Source of the DNA: Capronia americana
Taxonomy: Eukaryota; Ascomycota; Eurotiomycetes; Chaetothyriales; Herpotrichiellaceae
Direction: 5' to 3'
DNA: 64,000 bases
NCBI GenBank assembly: GCA_016110215.1
Contig: JADWQD010000003.1
Coordinates: 1,550,001 to 1,614,000, forward strand
Shown here: in pieces, positions 10,891 through 22,551 of the stretch
Position numbering within the stretch: position 1 is the stretch's first letter
How the letters are laid out: each line of letters starts with the position of its first letter
Program-made: the position numbers and the translations under genes
Notes under the pieces: generated by a model
Database searches by the model: none
Seen by the model: the letters and a program-made list of their open reading frames with translations, nothing else
Told to the model about the DNA's origin: nothing

Positions 10891-12653
10891 CTATCCATAG
10901 GGGAAATCCAATATTGAGGGAGGAAAGCCATTGGGAGGAGTCGAATTATGGCCAGTACGGGTGGTGATATTCCACAATGCACAATTTCCTTGCACCTGCC
11001 CGCCGTACTTTGCCTCTATGCTATCAGTATTGCAGCCATTCAAAACGATGTTTAAAAACCTCTGGCACTCGTTGAAATCGACCTGATAACCAGTGTTCTG
11101 GCTGCAGTTGGGGTCAAATGAGACAGAAATCCAAAGAGTGTTCGCCGAGGCAGGCGCAATATCGCCGGCAGCATAGCCGACAGGGCCATACTGGCCGAGA
11201 GTGGAATTCACAGTCCAACCGTGTGAGGTGATCTGCTTGCAGTACGACATGATTTTCTTGGAGACCCATGATTGAGAGGCCGATGGTTTACCAGGAGGCG
11301 TGCCAGCACAGTTCGGTGTGGGCTCGGGAGTCGAGAAATCGATCTTCCACCCGTCGTTGTCAGAAATCAAGTCTGGGACACCCTTGGGCGGTCGCTCGTC
11401 TTCGGCAGCCGGTGGCGGGGCGTCTCCCTGGAAGATGTCCTTCCAGTACATCGCTGATGAAAGACCTTCTTGTAAGCAGTTGTTGCAAAAGAGAAGACCC
11501 AGGTCCTCCAGGTCTGAGGCGGTGTGTTCGCACCTAATGCAAACGTAGCATAACTGTCTGCATTTAAAGTCGTGAGCGACGGGGCCAAATCCCTATTCTT
11601 TGCAGCCTTGGCACAGGCCTTCGGTCCATATATTCTCATATTACCATTTTTTTGGTCATGGACTGGAAGATACTAGAGGCTCATCATGACAGGAACACAC
11701 AAACGTACTGGGGGGCCTAGTTTGAGTAATTTTAGTTGTATGCATTAATTCGTGCAGCAGATAAGAGCCTCCAGTTCTCATCCAGTCTAGATGAAGGTCC
11801 TCTGGCTCGACAGAACGGTACATGTTGAAAACTTCGTCGATCGTCGGTACAGTGAAAAAAGGTCCGCAGCAGGAGACCCGTGAGATTGTGAAGAATAAGT
11901 CTGCAGTGTTATTGGTGTAGCATCCGAGATTCCTATGTGCGCGCAAGCATTAGCATGAAAAGGCTAAGAGTTCTTCCACTCACCTAATATCTTCGTCAAC
12001 TTTATTGCCACACACCTTGTCTGGATCGCTACCTGAGAGGGCACATTAGCCGGAGGTGTCATGAGGGAAGGCAGGTAACTACAGGTCAAAGTCTGCCCGA
12101 GTTAGAGGGTGTACCATAGATGAGATAGGGCGTGTGTGCCTCGCAACTTACAATGTAATGGTCGAAGCCCCATCGCGGGTGTGCCCAGTTTGCAACCGCC
12201 TTGATGTTTGCTATAGATTCAGTTGCAGTCTCGGAAGCAGCCTTAAGGGGCAGATGTACCAACAATGCTTCCAGAATACGGCTCTTCCTCGGAACCATGA
12301 CCAAAATACAGATCTGAAGCGTCAGTACCGTATTGAGGCCATTTCTCAGCGGAATGGGCGATGGCCGACATGTCCTTGATGGCCTGGACATAGTAGCCGC
12401 GTCGATCTTTGAAACCCCTCCCTTGTTCGATGTTTCGAGAATCGCCGGTACAGGCCCTTTCAACCGCAAAGAAAGAGTTTCCTTCTACCAAGTCATACTC
12501 TGCTGACAATTGGTCGGGAATTCGTGCACTCCCAGTTATGGGAACAGCCTTGCGGGAGACAAGGTGAGAAAGTTTCGGTAGGGAAAATGCCGGCTCGCAT
12601 AGTGGAAGAAGAAGGAGCAGAGTAGAAAGTACTGACAGTAGGAAGAAATTCAT
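10891..12653 (-). CDS. Secreted M35-like (aspzincin / LysN-type) metalloprotease
   Basis: Seven exons: 12653-12260, 12210-12152, 12092-12083 (10 nt), 12032-11984, 11932-11709, 11662-11534 and 11453-10891. They sum to 475 codons plus stop with every phase matching. There is an N-terminal signal peptide (FLLSVLSTLLLLLPL). The catalytic HELMH zincin motif lies in exon 5. Exon 6 gives RIYGPKACAKAA and LNADSYATFA, the conserved Tyr/Asp-containing tail of the LysN-like peptidase domain, where an Asp completes the aspzincin metal site. The 10-nt microexon joins HYI to TLTCSDPDKVCG, restoring a family-like strand with paired cysteines. After the domain there is an extra Cys-containing extension with glycosylation sites. 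The likely role is extracellular peptide degradation or host interaction. The exact subfamily is uncertain. Confidence 0.85.
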
Positions 12654-13464
12654 TGTGGCCGGTGAGATCCAATCACCACTAAGGCGAGCAATGTTGGTGG
12701 GTTTGAGCAAAGTAAATTCAGCATTCCCTTATCAGAGGGCTTCTCGATCGACATCTTACCTCATATACTTAAATGGGCGGCTCCGATACCTAGCCTGGTC
12801 GAAACGACGAGAGATGAGTATCGGGGTGCCTCATCTTACTTTGGAAATGCATACAACAGTGTTGGTGTTGTTACAACTCCAGGTCATAGGGATTTTCTGA
12901 GCTGAAACGGGGCGCTGCTTTGTCCACAAGTCACCAGACAGAGATGGGCTCTGATATGGTATCAGTGAATGCATGTAAAGATACCTTTCGAGGTTAAAAG
13001 GTCCGCAACCAAGCTTACACAAGGGTGCAGTCTTCCTTCAAGCCCTTGTCCTACTGTCATCCGACACGCAAGCTCTGGGATTTGGAAGCATTTTCCAGGG
13101 GCCTGAGCAGCCATCGGAAAGTAATGAAAAAACATATTTGGGTAAAATCATCAGTAGAAGGTCAACGCAGAGAAGCCGCCGAGGGACATTCTGTAGCACT
13201 GACAATATCAACTGCAGCTGGTCAGTATTACCATGAGAGAGGGAATATGCAGCATTTGTTGAAAACAAGCCTTGCAAGCTTGGCACTAGCGGTGCACGTG
13301 AGCAATTAGCGCCCGCGCCTTGCTCGTGATTTGTGCGCCGCGACATGACGCGGTGACGTCGTTGTCATTGATTCGTCCGATTTGAAGTCGGTGATTTATT
13401 AGCCTGCGCGACCTTTGATCTTAGTCAATCGCCAATCTCCAACTACCATCAGAATGCGTTCTCA
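12654..13464. other. Intergenic, no gene seen
   Basis: Shared 5' region of two divergent genes (metalloprotease and the Hsp70-like protein). Small frames here have no recognisable features. Confidence 0.5.
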
Positions 13465-14664
13465 ATGTCTATTCTCTTCCTGCCTTCGCGTCACGTACAT
13501 GGTAAGGTAAGTACTTTCAGCCCATTTTAGAGTGTGCGGATTCTAACGCTGTCTTTCGTCCCAGGGATTGGTCTATCGCTATCTCCAGATCATGGGTGAG
13601 GCTTCTCGCGCAAGACCCAGTGTTCGACGTGGGAAATACTGAGTTACCCGCAGTTGTGTTTCGCTGCACTTTGACAATGGATCGTCGATGAATGTGGGAA
13701 CCATCCATGGGACGCCCAACTATATGGCAGCCATGAAATACATGTCCATGGGCCCGTGCCCGAGTCCACATGAACCACTCCAAGAGAAGTAAACGACTTT
13801 TGATCCACCTCATATCACACGTACACTGACCGACGATATGCCAGAAAGCTCAACCTTCCAGACGACATTTTGGGTCTTGGGATGTCATTGTTGTATTCAT
13901 TCTTGCCTCAATTTCTCTCCCCAAGACCAGCAGAACACCCATGGATCCTTTCGCCTGCTCTCGAGCCAATAGCCGACATGATGCGAGCTCTATTTGATAC
14001 GGCGTCAACGATGTATCATCTGAAACATCGAACGGCATACATATCTGTCCCCGCTTTCCTCGTCAGCTCAGACCCCACATTTGGCCAGAGAGTGGCTTTA
14101 CTCTCACGCCTCGGACTGGAAGGGTTTTACAGTCGTTTTGTTGGCCAATCTAAAACCGTACTTCGAGCGTTATATCAGCTCGAGGACTGTTTTGGAATCC
14201 CAGTCAACATGACACATGAGATCCCCGACCTGGAATGCGAGAAGTACAACGGCCGGCCCATCCACACACTTCTCAGCCTCCAGCTCGAGTCGGATTACTT
14301 CGGACTTTGCCAGATGAACCGTGACGACGGAGAATTCATATTTTCCGACAACCAGACAGAAGTGCACTTCGATCGTGGCACCAACTCAATGAAAGATGTC
14401 CAAAGTCCTGACGGGTACTGGAATTGGATAAAAGACCGTGTATCGCATTACTCGCAGTACAAGGGAGATCCAATCGATTTACTCCTTCTTCACGGCACGG
14501 AGGTCACACGGCCGGATTTCTTGAACCTTATCCGAGAGATCTTTGCACATAACGATAAGATCAGAGAAGAAGATTATCTCCGTAGCGCAGAGGAGCACGC
14601 CTACGCTGCATCGAAAGGGGCCGCCGAATACGCTAAACTTGCTATGGGAGACGATCCCTCTTAG
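13465..14664 (+). CDS. Hsp70/actin-like ATPase-domain protein, divergent, function unknown
   Basis: Four exons, 13465-13501, 13565-13595, 13654-13788 and 13845-14664, give 340 residues with matching phases. The first two exons are tiny. The start (MSILFLPSRHVHG) was chosen because it alone fits the phase of exon 2. Recognisable pieces are LHFDNGSSMNVGTIHGTP near the N-terminus and a tail, LLLHGTEVTRPDF followed by AYAASKGAAEYAK, that resembles the end of fungal Hsp70-like proteins, where a Gly-Ala-Ala helix closes the nucleotide fold. The canonical phosphate-1 loop DxGTT is not seen, so ATP binding is doubtful. I do not recognise a characterised orthologue. It has no signal peptide or membrane helix. 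Confidence 0.65.
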
Positions 14665-15607
14665 GATTGCAATGTGGTCGGGGATGCGCTTGACTGTCGG
14701 TAACGCTTGGCTTCTTCTCATTGTCCCTCCATGCACCCTCTGGCGTCTTATTTGCCAAGGGACCTAGAATATTGGGCAGCTCCAGAATCATGCAATCAAA
14801 GGTTGTTGTCCCATCCATTGGGGACCACATCGCTCTAAGGTGTCAAAGGATCTTGCCAATCTCTAGTATTCCTCCCTAGTATGCCTGGGCAGTTGAACAC
14901 GTGCCCTTGAACCGTCCTCCAAGGGCATTTCGACCCGATTAGGTGCGGAAGCTTTCGCGGCTCATTGTAAACACTTGCCATTTGGAAAAGACGACCAGGC
15001 ATGAGACACCCACCATGAGGCCAAATGGCATACTCACCTCTTGCGACATTACGCGTAGTAATCCCGGACGGCGACGAACAGCTGGGCAAGATGTGGTCAT
15101 GTTGCCGGTCGACTCAATGAACCCCGTGCTCATGACAGGAAGGTGCTGGCATGGGTGCCATTGTCGTTTTCCCCAAGGTGTGGTTAGACTGCTCGCACCT
15201 CACCCTAGATCGGGATAGGATAGTCACCCCCGGCTCGCGCGAACTAGGTATGATTGCACCCGCGACTGACCCATCGGTCGTGGGGATGGCAGACGGCGTT
15301 CTCTCAGATGAGACCATTCCTCTACACTAATGTTACGACCGGGTAGCCCCCTTTCTTGGGAGGATTGTCCCCATGAGCACGTCCAGACTGTCTCGAGGAG
15401 ATCTTTGGCCTTCGATTCCGATGTCTAAATGTGATTTTCGGTCTCCCTCCTTATTACCAGACCGTCGGGAGATGAGCCCAGACTGAAGTCACACCAACTC
15501 CATGGACTTCCCATCGCCATCAGAGACGACGAGGATTCATGCGGCGCTCGCTCCGTCCGCCAACTATTTACAACGTCGGAACAACGGGTTCGTCAGGGTT
15601 TTCTTCC
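14665..15607. other. Intergenic, no gene seen
   Basis: Nearly 950 bp of short frames on both strands without domain similarity. It separates two convergent genes. Confidence 0.5.
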
Positions 15608-16840
15608 TCATTCCGCGACTATCTCTAGTATTTCGAGAACGTCTTCTTTCCGCACCAGTGGGACGGGATTCGTCTTGGCCCACATGTCCGCGAGCGTGTT
15701 CTCCGCCACGATGTCAAACGCCTCGCGTCTGACGTTCACCTCCTTTAACGTTCTCGGGAGTCCCAATGCCCTGATCAAAGCGTCGAGTAAGGAAGGCAGA
15801 TCTTCCTTTCCTCCTGCCACAATCTTCCGGACTTCGGGCAACCCGATAAGCACCCGCGCCAGACTCTGTTGCCGCTCGACATTGGCCCTCTTTGAAGCAT
15901 TCCATTGACACACTCCAGGAAGTAGCACGCAGCTTGTTTCCCCGTGGGGCACGCCTAGGGGACCCAGTTGATGACCGATCGCATGACTGCCGCCCTTTTC
16001 GACCCCGTACAGCGACGTCTTGACCGCTTCCGCGGACCCCAGCTGGGCTTGCATCGTCGCGGCGAGATTGCCTGGCTCTCGCTTACAGGTCAGGAGCGCC
16101 GGCACTAGCATCTCCAGCCCTCGAATACCGGCTTGGTCAGCCTTTTCGTTCGATTGGAGCGAGCATAGCGTCTCCACGCAATGATCGACCGCTCTGATCC
16201 CCGTGGCCAGGAAAAGCCGGCTCGGTGTTGACGCGGCGATTTCAGGGTCCAACACCACAATCGCCGGGTTCTGGGCTGGCGGCGTGAAGAGAACTTTGGC
16301 CTTGGTTTGATCGTTGGTCGCGCCCGCGAACGGCGTGAATTCCCCGCCTGATAAACTGGAGGGAACAGCAATGTGCTTGATGGTGGGCGGCTTGAGGTCG
16401 TCTTGGTCTCGGGACGAGGTATTACGGTAGCGTGACAACCTCTCCAAGTCTTGTGTCGACCGGACATTGTTGGCCAAAGCCCAGACAATCACCTTGGCCG
16501 CGTCCGTCAGACTCCCGCCACCAACGCTGATGAGGCAGTCGAGATCAAGCGGTCGCGCGTCCTCGACAACTTCGAGCACTTCGGACCACAAGGTATGAGG
16601 CTTCATGCCTACTCGGACTCCGACGATCTTGTCTCCCAACGCCTGTTGGAGACGCTTCTGCACATCGCTGTTCCTGGCGAGAGATCCTGACAGTAGCAAA
16701 TACACCTTCGATGCCTGGATCGTCGAGTCGACGTGAAAGCGACATGCCTCAGGAAAGGGCGCTCCATAGGTGATCAATGGCCCTCCTGGTTGGTCTTCCA
16801 GGAAAGGGTAAGTCGTCAGCTGACTCTCAACACTCGGCAT
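15608..16840 (-). CDS. Iron-type alcohol dehydrogenase family, maleylacetate-reductase-like
   Basis: This is an intronless gene of 410 residues. The NAD(P)-binding loop GGGSLTDAAK is at 107-116. The metal-site region has His220 (AVDHCVE), His290 (AIGHQLG) and His299 (VPHGETS). The Asp that normally precedes the first His in iron ADHs (GxDALxH) is Arg216 here (GIRAVDH), so a four-ligand iron site is incomplete, as in maleylacetate reductases. Maleylacetate reductase makes 3-oxoadipate during aromatic breakdown, which would fit the CoA-transferase and CMD-like genes further right; this substrate is inference. TATATAA on the minus strand (16968-16974) lies 128 bp upstream. It is co-oriented with the ligase upstream. 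Confidence 0.82.
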   Translation of the reverse strand: MPSVESQLTTYPFLEDQPGGPLITYGAPFPEACRFHVDSTIQASKVYLLLSGSLARNSDVQKRLQQALGDKIVGVRVGMKPHTLWSEVLEVVEDARPLDLDCLISVGGGSLTDAAKVIVWALANNVRSTQDLERLSRYRNTSSRDQDDLKPPTIKHIAVPSSLSGGEFTPFAGATNDQTKAKVLFTPPAQNPAIVVLDPEIAASTPSRLFLATGIRAVDHCVETLCSLQSNEKADQAGIRGLEMLVPALLTCKREPGNLAATMQAQLGSAEAVKTSLYGVEKGGSHAIGHQLGPLGVPHGETSCVLLPGVCQWNASKRANVERQQSLARVLIGLPEVRKIVAGGKEDLPSLLDALIRALGLPRTLKEVNVRREAFDIVAENTLADMWAKTNPVPLVRKEDVLEILEIVAE

Positions 16841-17718
16841 TGCAAGGTTTGTTTCTAACTGTCTGTATTCAGGAATTCGAAAATGTCATGCAAGGCGATA
16901 CTATTAGAGATCCCGCACCGCTGCAAGCTCACGCCGGTCCGGGCAGAGATTTCGCGAGACGCGTCAATTATATACTGTATCTCTTTTACTCACCTCAGCT
17001 CAGCTCAATGTAATCATATAGCCAAGAAGCCAACGGGCCCGCTCTCTGGACGGTGAGGCGAACTGGCGACGGGCAGAGACTGGCAGCAATCACGCGAAGC
17101 CATGGATATCCCTACGCTTGCGCCACCTTGATACGGGTCGTGCACGGGTGGGCCCTGAGGAATCGCCGAGGCGCCGGAGTTTCCAAACCTCAGGAAAGGG
17201 CAGATCTTTCCCCGATCGACTCGAGCCTTTCGGAGGGTTGTGACCGAGGATGCTCCGCGGGCAGCTCTTAGCCACTGGAAGAATAATAATACCGGGTCGA
17301 GCAGCGTCCTACGGACCGGGATTAGATGCTTGTTGGCTTGTTGGGTTGTTGGCTACCTAGACTGATATCACCCCCGTGGGATGACAAAGCCCTAGGATGA
17401 GCCGAGATGTTCCTGACCCACGCTGTGAGCGAGAGCTGTTGAAATTGGCGGGCCCAAATCTAGGGGAGTCGTGTCAGTCTCACTGCCTTGACGGCGATAT
17501 CGACGTACATTTCGGATGGAAATGGGTGTTTCTCGTGCCGTTTGAAGCCGAATAGCCCTCGGCCTGTCTCCCAAACGCCAATGCAGCCACACTACATGCA
17601 TTCCCTGAGCAGTACCGATTGATTATCCAGTCCACCTATGCCGTGAATCTAGTTCTAAGTCTACTAGAACTTCTATAAGCTCTATGCGAATCTGCGGGTT
17701 TCCGAGGTAGAGTCTAGT
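16841..17718. other. Intergenic: upstream region of the iron-ADH-like gene
   Basis: No gene seen. It holds a minus-strand TATATAA at 16968-16974 and the palindrome CCGCGG at 17255-17260. Confidence 0.5.
17255..17260. promoter_or_regulatory. CCGCGG palindrome upstream of iron-ADH-like gene
   Basis: Inverted CCG/CGG half-sites with no spacer, 415 bp before the start. It is a candidate Zn2Cys6 regulator site, unproven. Confidence 0.3.
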
Positions 17719-19792
17719 CTAGAGCTTCGACTGGCCCGAGCGCCATCTCTGAATGTCGGCATGATTGGTTTCAAAGAGCTCCTTTCTCAAGAGTATCTTG
17801 GGAACCTTGAGAGAAGCCGTCTTGGGCAGGCTAGGCACCACACGGAGAATGGTGGGGAGCTTATAGGTCGAAAGTTTCGACCTCAGATCGTCTCTCAATT
17901 CCTTCAACGACAGAGAACTGAATTCCTGATGCCACGGAACCGTTAGCCAACCGGGGGAGGTACTGCGGATTATAATGGCGTACTGCTTTCAAGACCACAG
18001 CGGCCGCGATCCGCTGCCCATACTCCAAATCGTCCACACCCACGACGATAGCTTCTGCTACCTTGGGATGTTCCAAAATCTCCCGTTCGATGTCGAGAGC
18101 GGAAATCTTGAAGCCTCCGGATTTGAGGACTGTTAGGACATGTTAATATCGAGTGGCCAGTTCAGAGCATACATCATAATGAGCTCGACCTACTATCGAT
18201 GGATTTCCGGCCCTTGATGAAATAATGGTCACCATTTTTCTCGGCAATGTCACCGGTTTTGAAGTAACCATCAGAGGTCAGCGACGCTCGGGTTGCTTCA
18301 ATGTCGTACACATATCTGTTTGGCATTTTCAGTGTCTATCCCGCAACGGAGGAGGTGTTTGCGGTGCTGTACTTTGAGAATAGCATTGGTGATCGGATAT
18401 AGACCTCTCCCGTGTCACCGTTCTCGAGGTAGAACTCGACCCCGGGGTTCTTGACTCCGGCGGATCCCTGGTCAATGAAAGATGTTAACAGTCAACATGG
18501 AGCGGCTGCAGTAAAATGTACCTAAAAGAAAGTACTCCTGCAGTAAAATGTACCTAAAAGAAAAAAATTACTCACCTGTACAAATTTCGTCCCAGGATGG
18601 TTCATGAAAGGGCCTACGAATTCCGTCCCACCATATCGCTCCACGATCCTGGTACCTGGGAAGGCTTCCTCCCAGCCACTCGATATCCGTCGAGCTAGTG
18701 CGGCTGAGCCGCAATGGAACTGACTTATATTGCACATCTGCGACCGATACTCCTCTTTCTGCTCATTGGGGAGCTTCTTCAGCACGTCCTCCCAATATTG
18801 GAGGAGCCGGCTGAAAATGGTCGGGACAGCGGAGATGGAAGTGATCCCACCTTGTCGGACCCTATCCCATATGGCGGCAACGTCAAACTTGGGTGCGGTG
18901 ATCTCGACACATCCTCCTCCGATCAAGATGGGGATTGTGTTCAACATCAGGCCAGAAGCGTGATGTGTGGGCAGCATCTGCAGGATCACAAATCCCGGTT
19001 TGATGTCATTTTTCCAGATCTGCGTCAGAGCTAGCGTGAGCATGTTGTATCGCCGCATTGCTGCTCCCTTGGGCTTTCCCGTCGATCCAGAGGTGAAGAT
19101 GATGACACCTGGCTTGTTGGGATCCCTCGTCTTTCCCGCGAAAAACCGCACGGCACGCGGATCGAACAATTCGCCACCTGGCTGTGGAATTGCGATGGCT
19201 CTGTTCCCGCTTGAAGCGGCCATATAGTCAGACAGTTGGTGTGCAAGCCGCTCGAAGGGAAGAGAATAGATCGTGGCATGCGCTCTGCAGGTCATAGCCA
19301 CATGGTGAGCCTCTTCAAGAGTGACTAGAGGACCTTGGGCACATTTGTCAGTTCCCTCGCCTTTCCTATTTCCAAAGTCGGCGACATACTTGTAGGGACC
19401 GAGATTCCTCCTATCGACAGTGTTGCAAACAATGCTACGATGAACTCATAGCCACTGGCCATGATCACAAATGCCACCTCTTCGTCTCTCCGGAGCCGTT
19501 CGAGGGTTTGCTCATTGAGATTTCCCAATAGTCTCACTCTTAAGCAAATGATATCGCTCAGTAGCTGTTGATAGCTGATCTCCAGGCCAAGGTGATTCTC
19601 TTTCACTGCTGTCCCGCTATGGTGGTTTGCCAAATAATGCAGTCTGTGGAAGATCACATCGTGAGGCAAGGCGTCAGGCTGATCGGGTAGAGTAGCCAGA
19701 TCTGTGCGATCAAAAGAGGCTGGATCCAAGTCCCTTGGTGTCATCCTGCCGTCGAGTCTTTCGAGAGTCGGGATCGATGTTGTCAACGACAT
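17719..19792 (-). CDS. Peroxisomal acyl-CoA ligase, ACSF3/malonyl-CoA synthetase-like (copy A)
   Basis: Six exons: 19792-19390, 19333-18576, 18467-18373, 18315-18194, 18129-17964 and 17917-17719. They encode 580 residues with consistent phases. The AMP-binding P-loop FTSGSTGKPKG is at about 214-224, followed by LPTHHASG, RYGGTE, the TGD motif (YFKTGDIA), SGGFKISALDIERE and the STYKLPT hinge. The C-terminus is SKL, a canonical peroxisomal targeting signal. The catalytic-lysine segment reads PKTASLKVPK, keeping Lys but replacing the usual Gly before it. Members activate malonate-like or other short carboxylates with ATP and CoA; the true substrate is unknown. One acceptor (19334) is AAG. Intron 2 contains a 32-bp tandem duplication. 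It is a paralogue of the ligase at 43860-46081. Confidence 0.92.
18506..18563. repeat. 32-bp-period tandem duplication inside ligase A intron 2
   Basis: A 26-bp unit (starting CTGCAGTAAAATGTACC) occurs at 18506-18531 and again at 18538-18563. On the coding strand each copy supplies a TTTTAG and a CTGCAG acceptor-like end, so decoy acceptors were duplicated. Confidence 0.85.
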
Positions 19793-20655
19793 CCTGATGG
19801 AATAGAACAACTAAAGTCATGAGTCGAAAGACCTGACATAATTCTTTACAAGAAAAGAAAAAAGAGCCAGAGACCTTTCTCGCTGTCCGGAGGAGCGACC
19901 ACATGCTCGGGCCGCTGCGTGCATTCTCAGGTTCGCCTCCCACATGGTCGCAGGTCTGGGCATGTGCGGGAGCATAGGGAAGTACTCATAATGTCCGCGG
20001 CGAAGCGGGGGAAAACGATGAAACTCCGAGTTCGCCGAAGCTTCAGCACATCCGCCTCGCACAATCAGCCGTCATTGACACCACATGTTGTACGTTGGCT
20101 GGGATAGGGCGTCTCGGTCGAACGCGCGGGCACTTCAGATCTAGGGTTCAATAGGTCGACAGATGGCATGAGGACATCATGGTGGCCGGAACGTGAAGGG
20201 GCGAAAATGCGCCAAGAATTCGGCGAAGGTCACGTGGCTATGTCACGTGAACCATGCTTGGCAGAGTCGCGGCCTCTTTACCGCACGCAGATAATTATCA
20301 CTGAACAACTGCAATTGACACTGTTAGTTCAACACACGTTTGTGGCTGTTTATGCCTGGCACCCTTTCATCTACTGTCACAGATATGTGTGTATTCCTTA
20401 CTAGGGAGTCCTGTATAGCTTTTTGAAGCCCATCTTTTGCTTCCGCCTGACCCACACGCTCTGAGCGGAATGTCACATAACCATCACCATGAAGTGATGA
20501 TATAAGGAACGAGGTGAGGCTAGGGGAGGAACATCCTCTGTAATTTCGTTCACTTTCTACCCGCTTACTTTCTCTCCCCCTCTGAATCCTATCACCTGGT
20601 TGTTCCGAGAGTGTTCATCAGTTGGAATGCGCACGCACCCTGCCTGCTTTGGTCC
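19793..20655. other. Intergenic: ligase A promoter and 3' side of symporter A
   Basis: No gene seen. It contains CCGCGG at 19995-20000, 203 bp before the ligase start, and two CACGTG-like TCACGTG sites near 20230-20250. Confidence 0.5.
19995..20000. promoter_or_regulatory. CCGCGG palindrome upstream of ligase A
   Basis: Candidate regulator site 203 bp before the ligase ATG; the same hexamer recurs before other catabolic genes of the window. Confidence 0.35.
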
Positions 20656-22272
20656 TCAGAGGGTGTACCTGAATCCCTCCAATCCCTCAATCACCACCTT
20701 GCCTTCGTCTGCTTTCGCATTTTGATGGCGGAAGTACAAGGCCATGGCAGAGGTGGTGAGGACAATAAGAGCCCCGCATATCATGCAAGCAATAACGCCT
20801 GGAATGTAGCGTGGAGCGTCTTGGCCTCGAAAGACCGTGCCGCCCATGATTCCACCGATGCCGGCCATGGCGACGTTAAGAGCCGACGCAAATGCACGCT
20901 TCCACTGTCCACGAATGTTGTTCGCCATCCAAGTCAGATACGCCGGAACGTTAGCATTGACCCCGATGGCGATCAGAAACGCTCCGAAGTAACGCACGCC
21001 GATGTTGCTGGTCCATCCCAGCAACCCGCAGCCAATCATGACAATGCTACCGTTGAAGATGATGAAGGGGGCACGGAGCTTCCACTTGTCACTGAAATGA
21101 GCGGAGACCATGATGACAATGACGGCTGCAATCTGAGGAGGGGCATTCAAGCACAGCGCTTGTGCCACGTCGAATCCCATGTCCTCCCGCAAGATGATTG
21201 GAAGGAACAAGGCGATTGAATAGGCAGGACCAACCGAGAGAAAGGCGAGAAAGCAGAAGCCCCAGATCTTGAGATCCAGACCATTCTTGAGGTAGCCGAT
21301 CACCGAGAACCTGGTAGGAGTCAGCAGTTAACATGGAAAGCAACGGATGACCACAGATGGTGGCAACACTCACTTTTCTGGCCTGACATCGTCGCGGTCT
21401 TGTTCCAACCTCGCGATCATAAACTCGATTTCTCGCGGCTGGAGGAAGCGGATGAGGTATCGACGCTTAGCAGCGACTTCGGGAAAGTCGATCACAAGGG
21501 CATAGCCCAGACAAGCCACGATGCAAGTCAAGACTCCTTGCATGATGAATATCCAGCGCCAGCCTGCTATGCCCGGTCGGATCACGGTAGCCGCACCTGG
21601 ATCATCCTCGGGTGGGGGAACATGATGTCCCAAATACTTTGGTCCGCCGCCCAGACCGTCCATTTGTGCAAATCCGTAGCTGAGAATACCCGAGAAAGCT
21701 GAGGCCACGACTCCAAGCGCATAAAAGAGGCCGTTGCGCTTCTGGAGCTCGTGTCGAACGTACCAGCAAGACATTAGATACACCGCGCTGGGGAGCAGGC
21801 CACCTTCGAGCAAGCCGAGGATCACTCTTAGCGGCAACAGCTGGTACCACCTCTCGACGAAGCCGAATCCGATCAACAGGATGCCCCAGATAAGGGTAAT
21901 GGTCGGAACAAAGATCGGAGGAGTGGCCTTCCGGAGATAGGCGGTGGCCAGAGGCTGGACCAGAACGTAGGTGATGAAGAACCAGAGGACAATCAGGTTG
22001 TATCGGTTTCCGATGAGGTTCAAGTCTGTAACCATGCCCGTGATCGCGGCGAAACCTAGGTTGTTGCGATCCATGATACTGACGCAATACATGCATCCCA
22101 ATGGCACCACAAGTCGTATATCGAGCTTGCGCCTGATTGTCGCCAATTCTTTGTCAGAAAATGAATTTATGATAGCCTCCCATGAAGGAGGAGGACTGTT
22201 TTGAGACGCATTTTCCACTTCGATAGTCTCCGGCTCCTTGGATGGGAGGTCAATCAAAGAGACTTGGGCCAT
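20656..22272 (-). CDS. MFS transporter, anion:cation symporter (Dal5/allantoate permease) family (A)
   Basis: Two exons, 22272-21374 and 21310-20656 (63-nt intron, GTGAGT...CAG), encode 517 residues. About twelve membrane helices are visible. The family signature follows helix 1 (SIMDRNNLGFAAITGM), and a second signature-like segment is LRVILGLLEGGLLPSAVYLMSCWY. The cytosolic N-terminus is about 60 residues, with LATIRRKLDIRLVVPLG, typical for this family. Members import organic anions such as allantoate, nicotinate, tartrate or phthalate-type acids. It diverges from the regulator at 22605 across a 332-bp gap, and its ATG lies about 86 bp from an ATATAT element at 22358-22363, so the two genes likely share control. 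Confidence 0.93.
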
Positions 22273-22471
22273 GCTGAATGCTCAGAAAGACTACTCGCAA
22301 GCTGTTTTGGTGGTACAGCGAGTGTGGGGACCCCATAGCGAGGGAGAGAGACTAAAGATATATCCTGTAGCCCCAGACCCCAGCTCGAGAGACATGGAGT
22401 TTTACGGGGTTACCATCCCCTCGACCAAGACACTAGTAGGGGAAGGAACCTTCGCCAACCGAGTCTATATT

Positions 22472-22481
22472 CGCCGCGGCG
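22472..22481. promoter_or_regulatory. 10-bp palindrome CGCCGCGGCG
   Basis: Perfect inverted repeat centred on CCGCGG between symporter A and regulator A; possible autoregulatory site. Confidence 0.4.
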
Positions 22482-22545
22482 TTTGCAGTGGCCCGAACGC
22501 GGAGCCATTCCCGGGCCTACAAAAGTCCCGGGGAGTCTCTATCCC

Positions 22546-22551
22546 CCGCGG
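22546..22551. promoter_or_regulatory. Second CCGCGG in the regulator A promoter
   Basis: It lies 54 bp before the regulator ATG. Confidence 0.35.
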
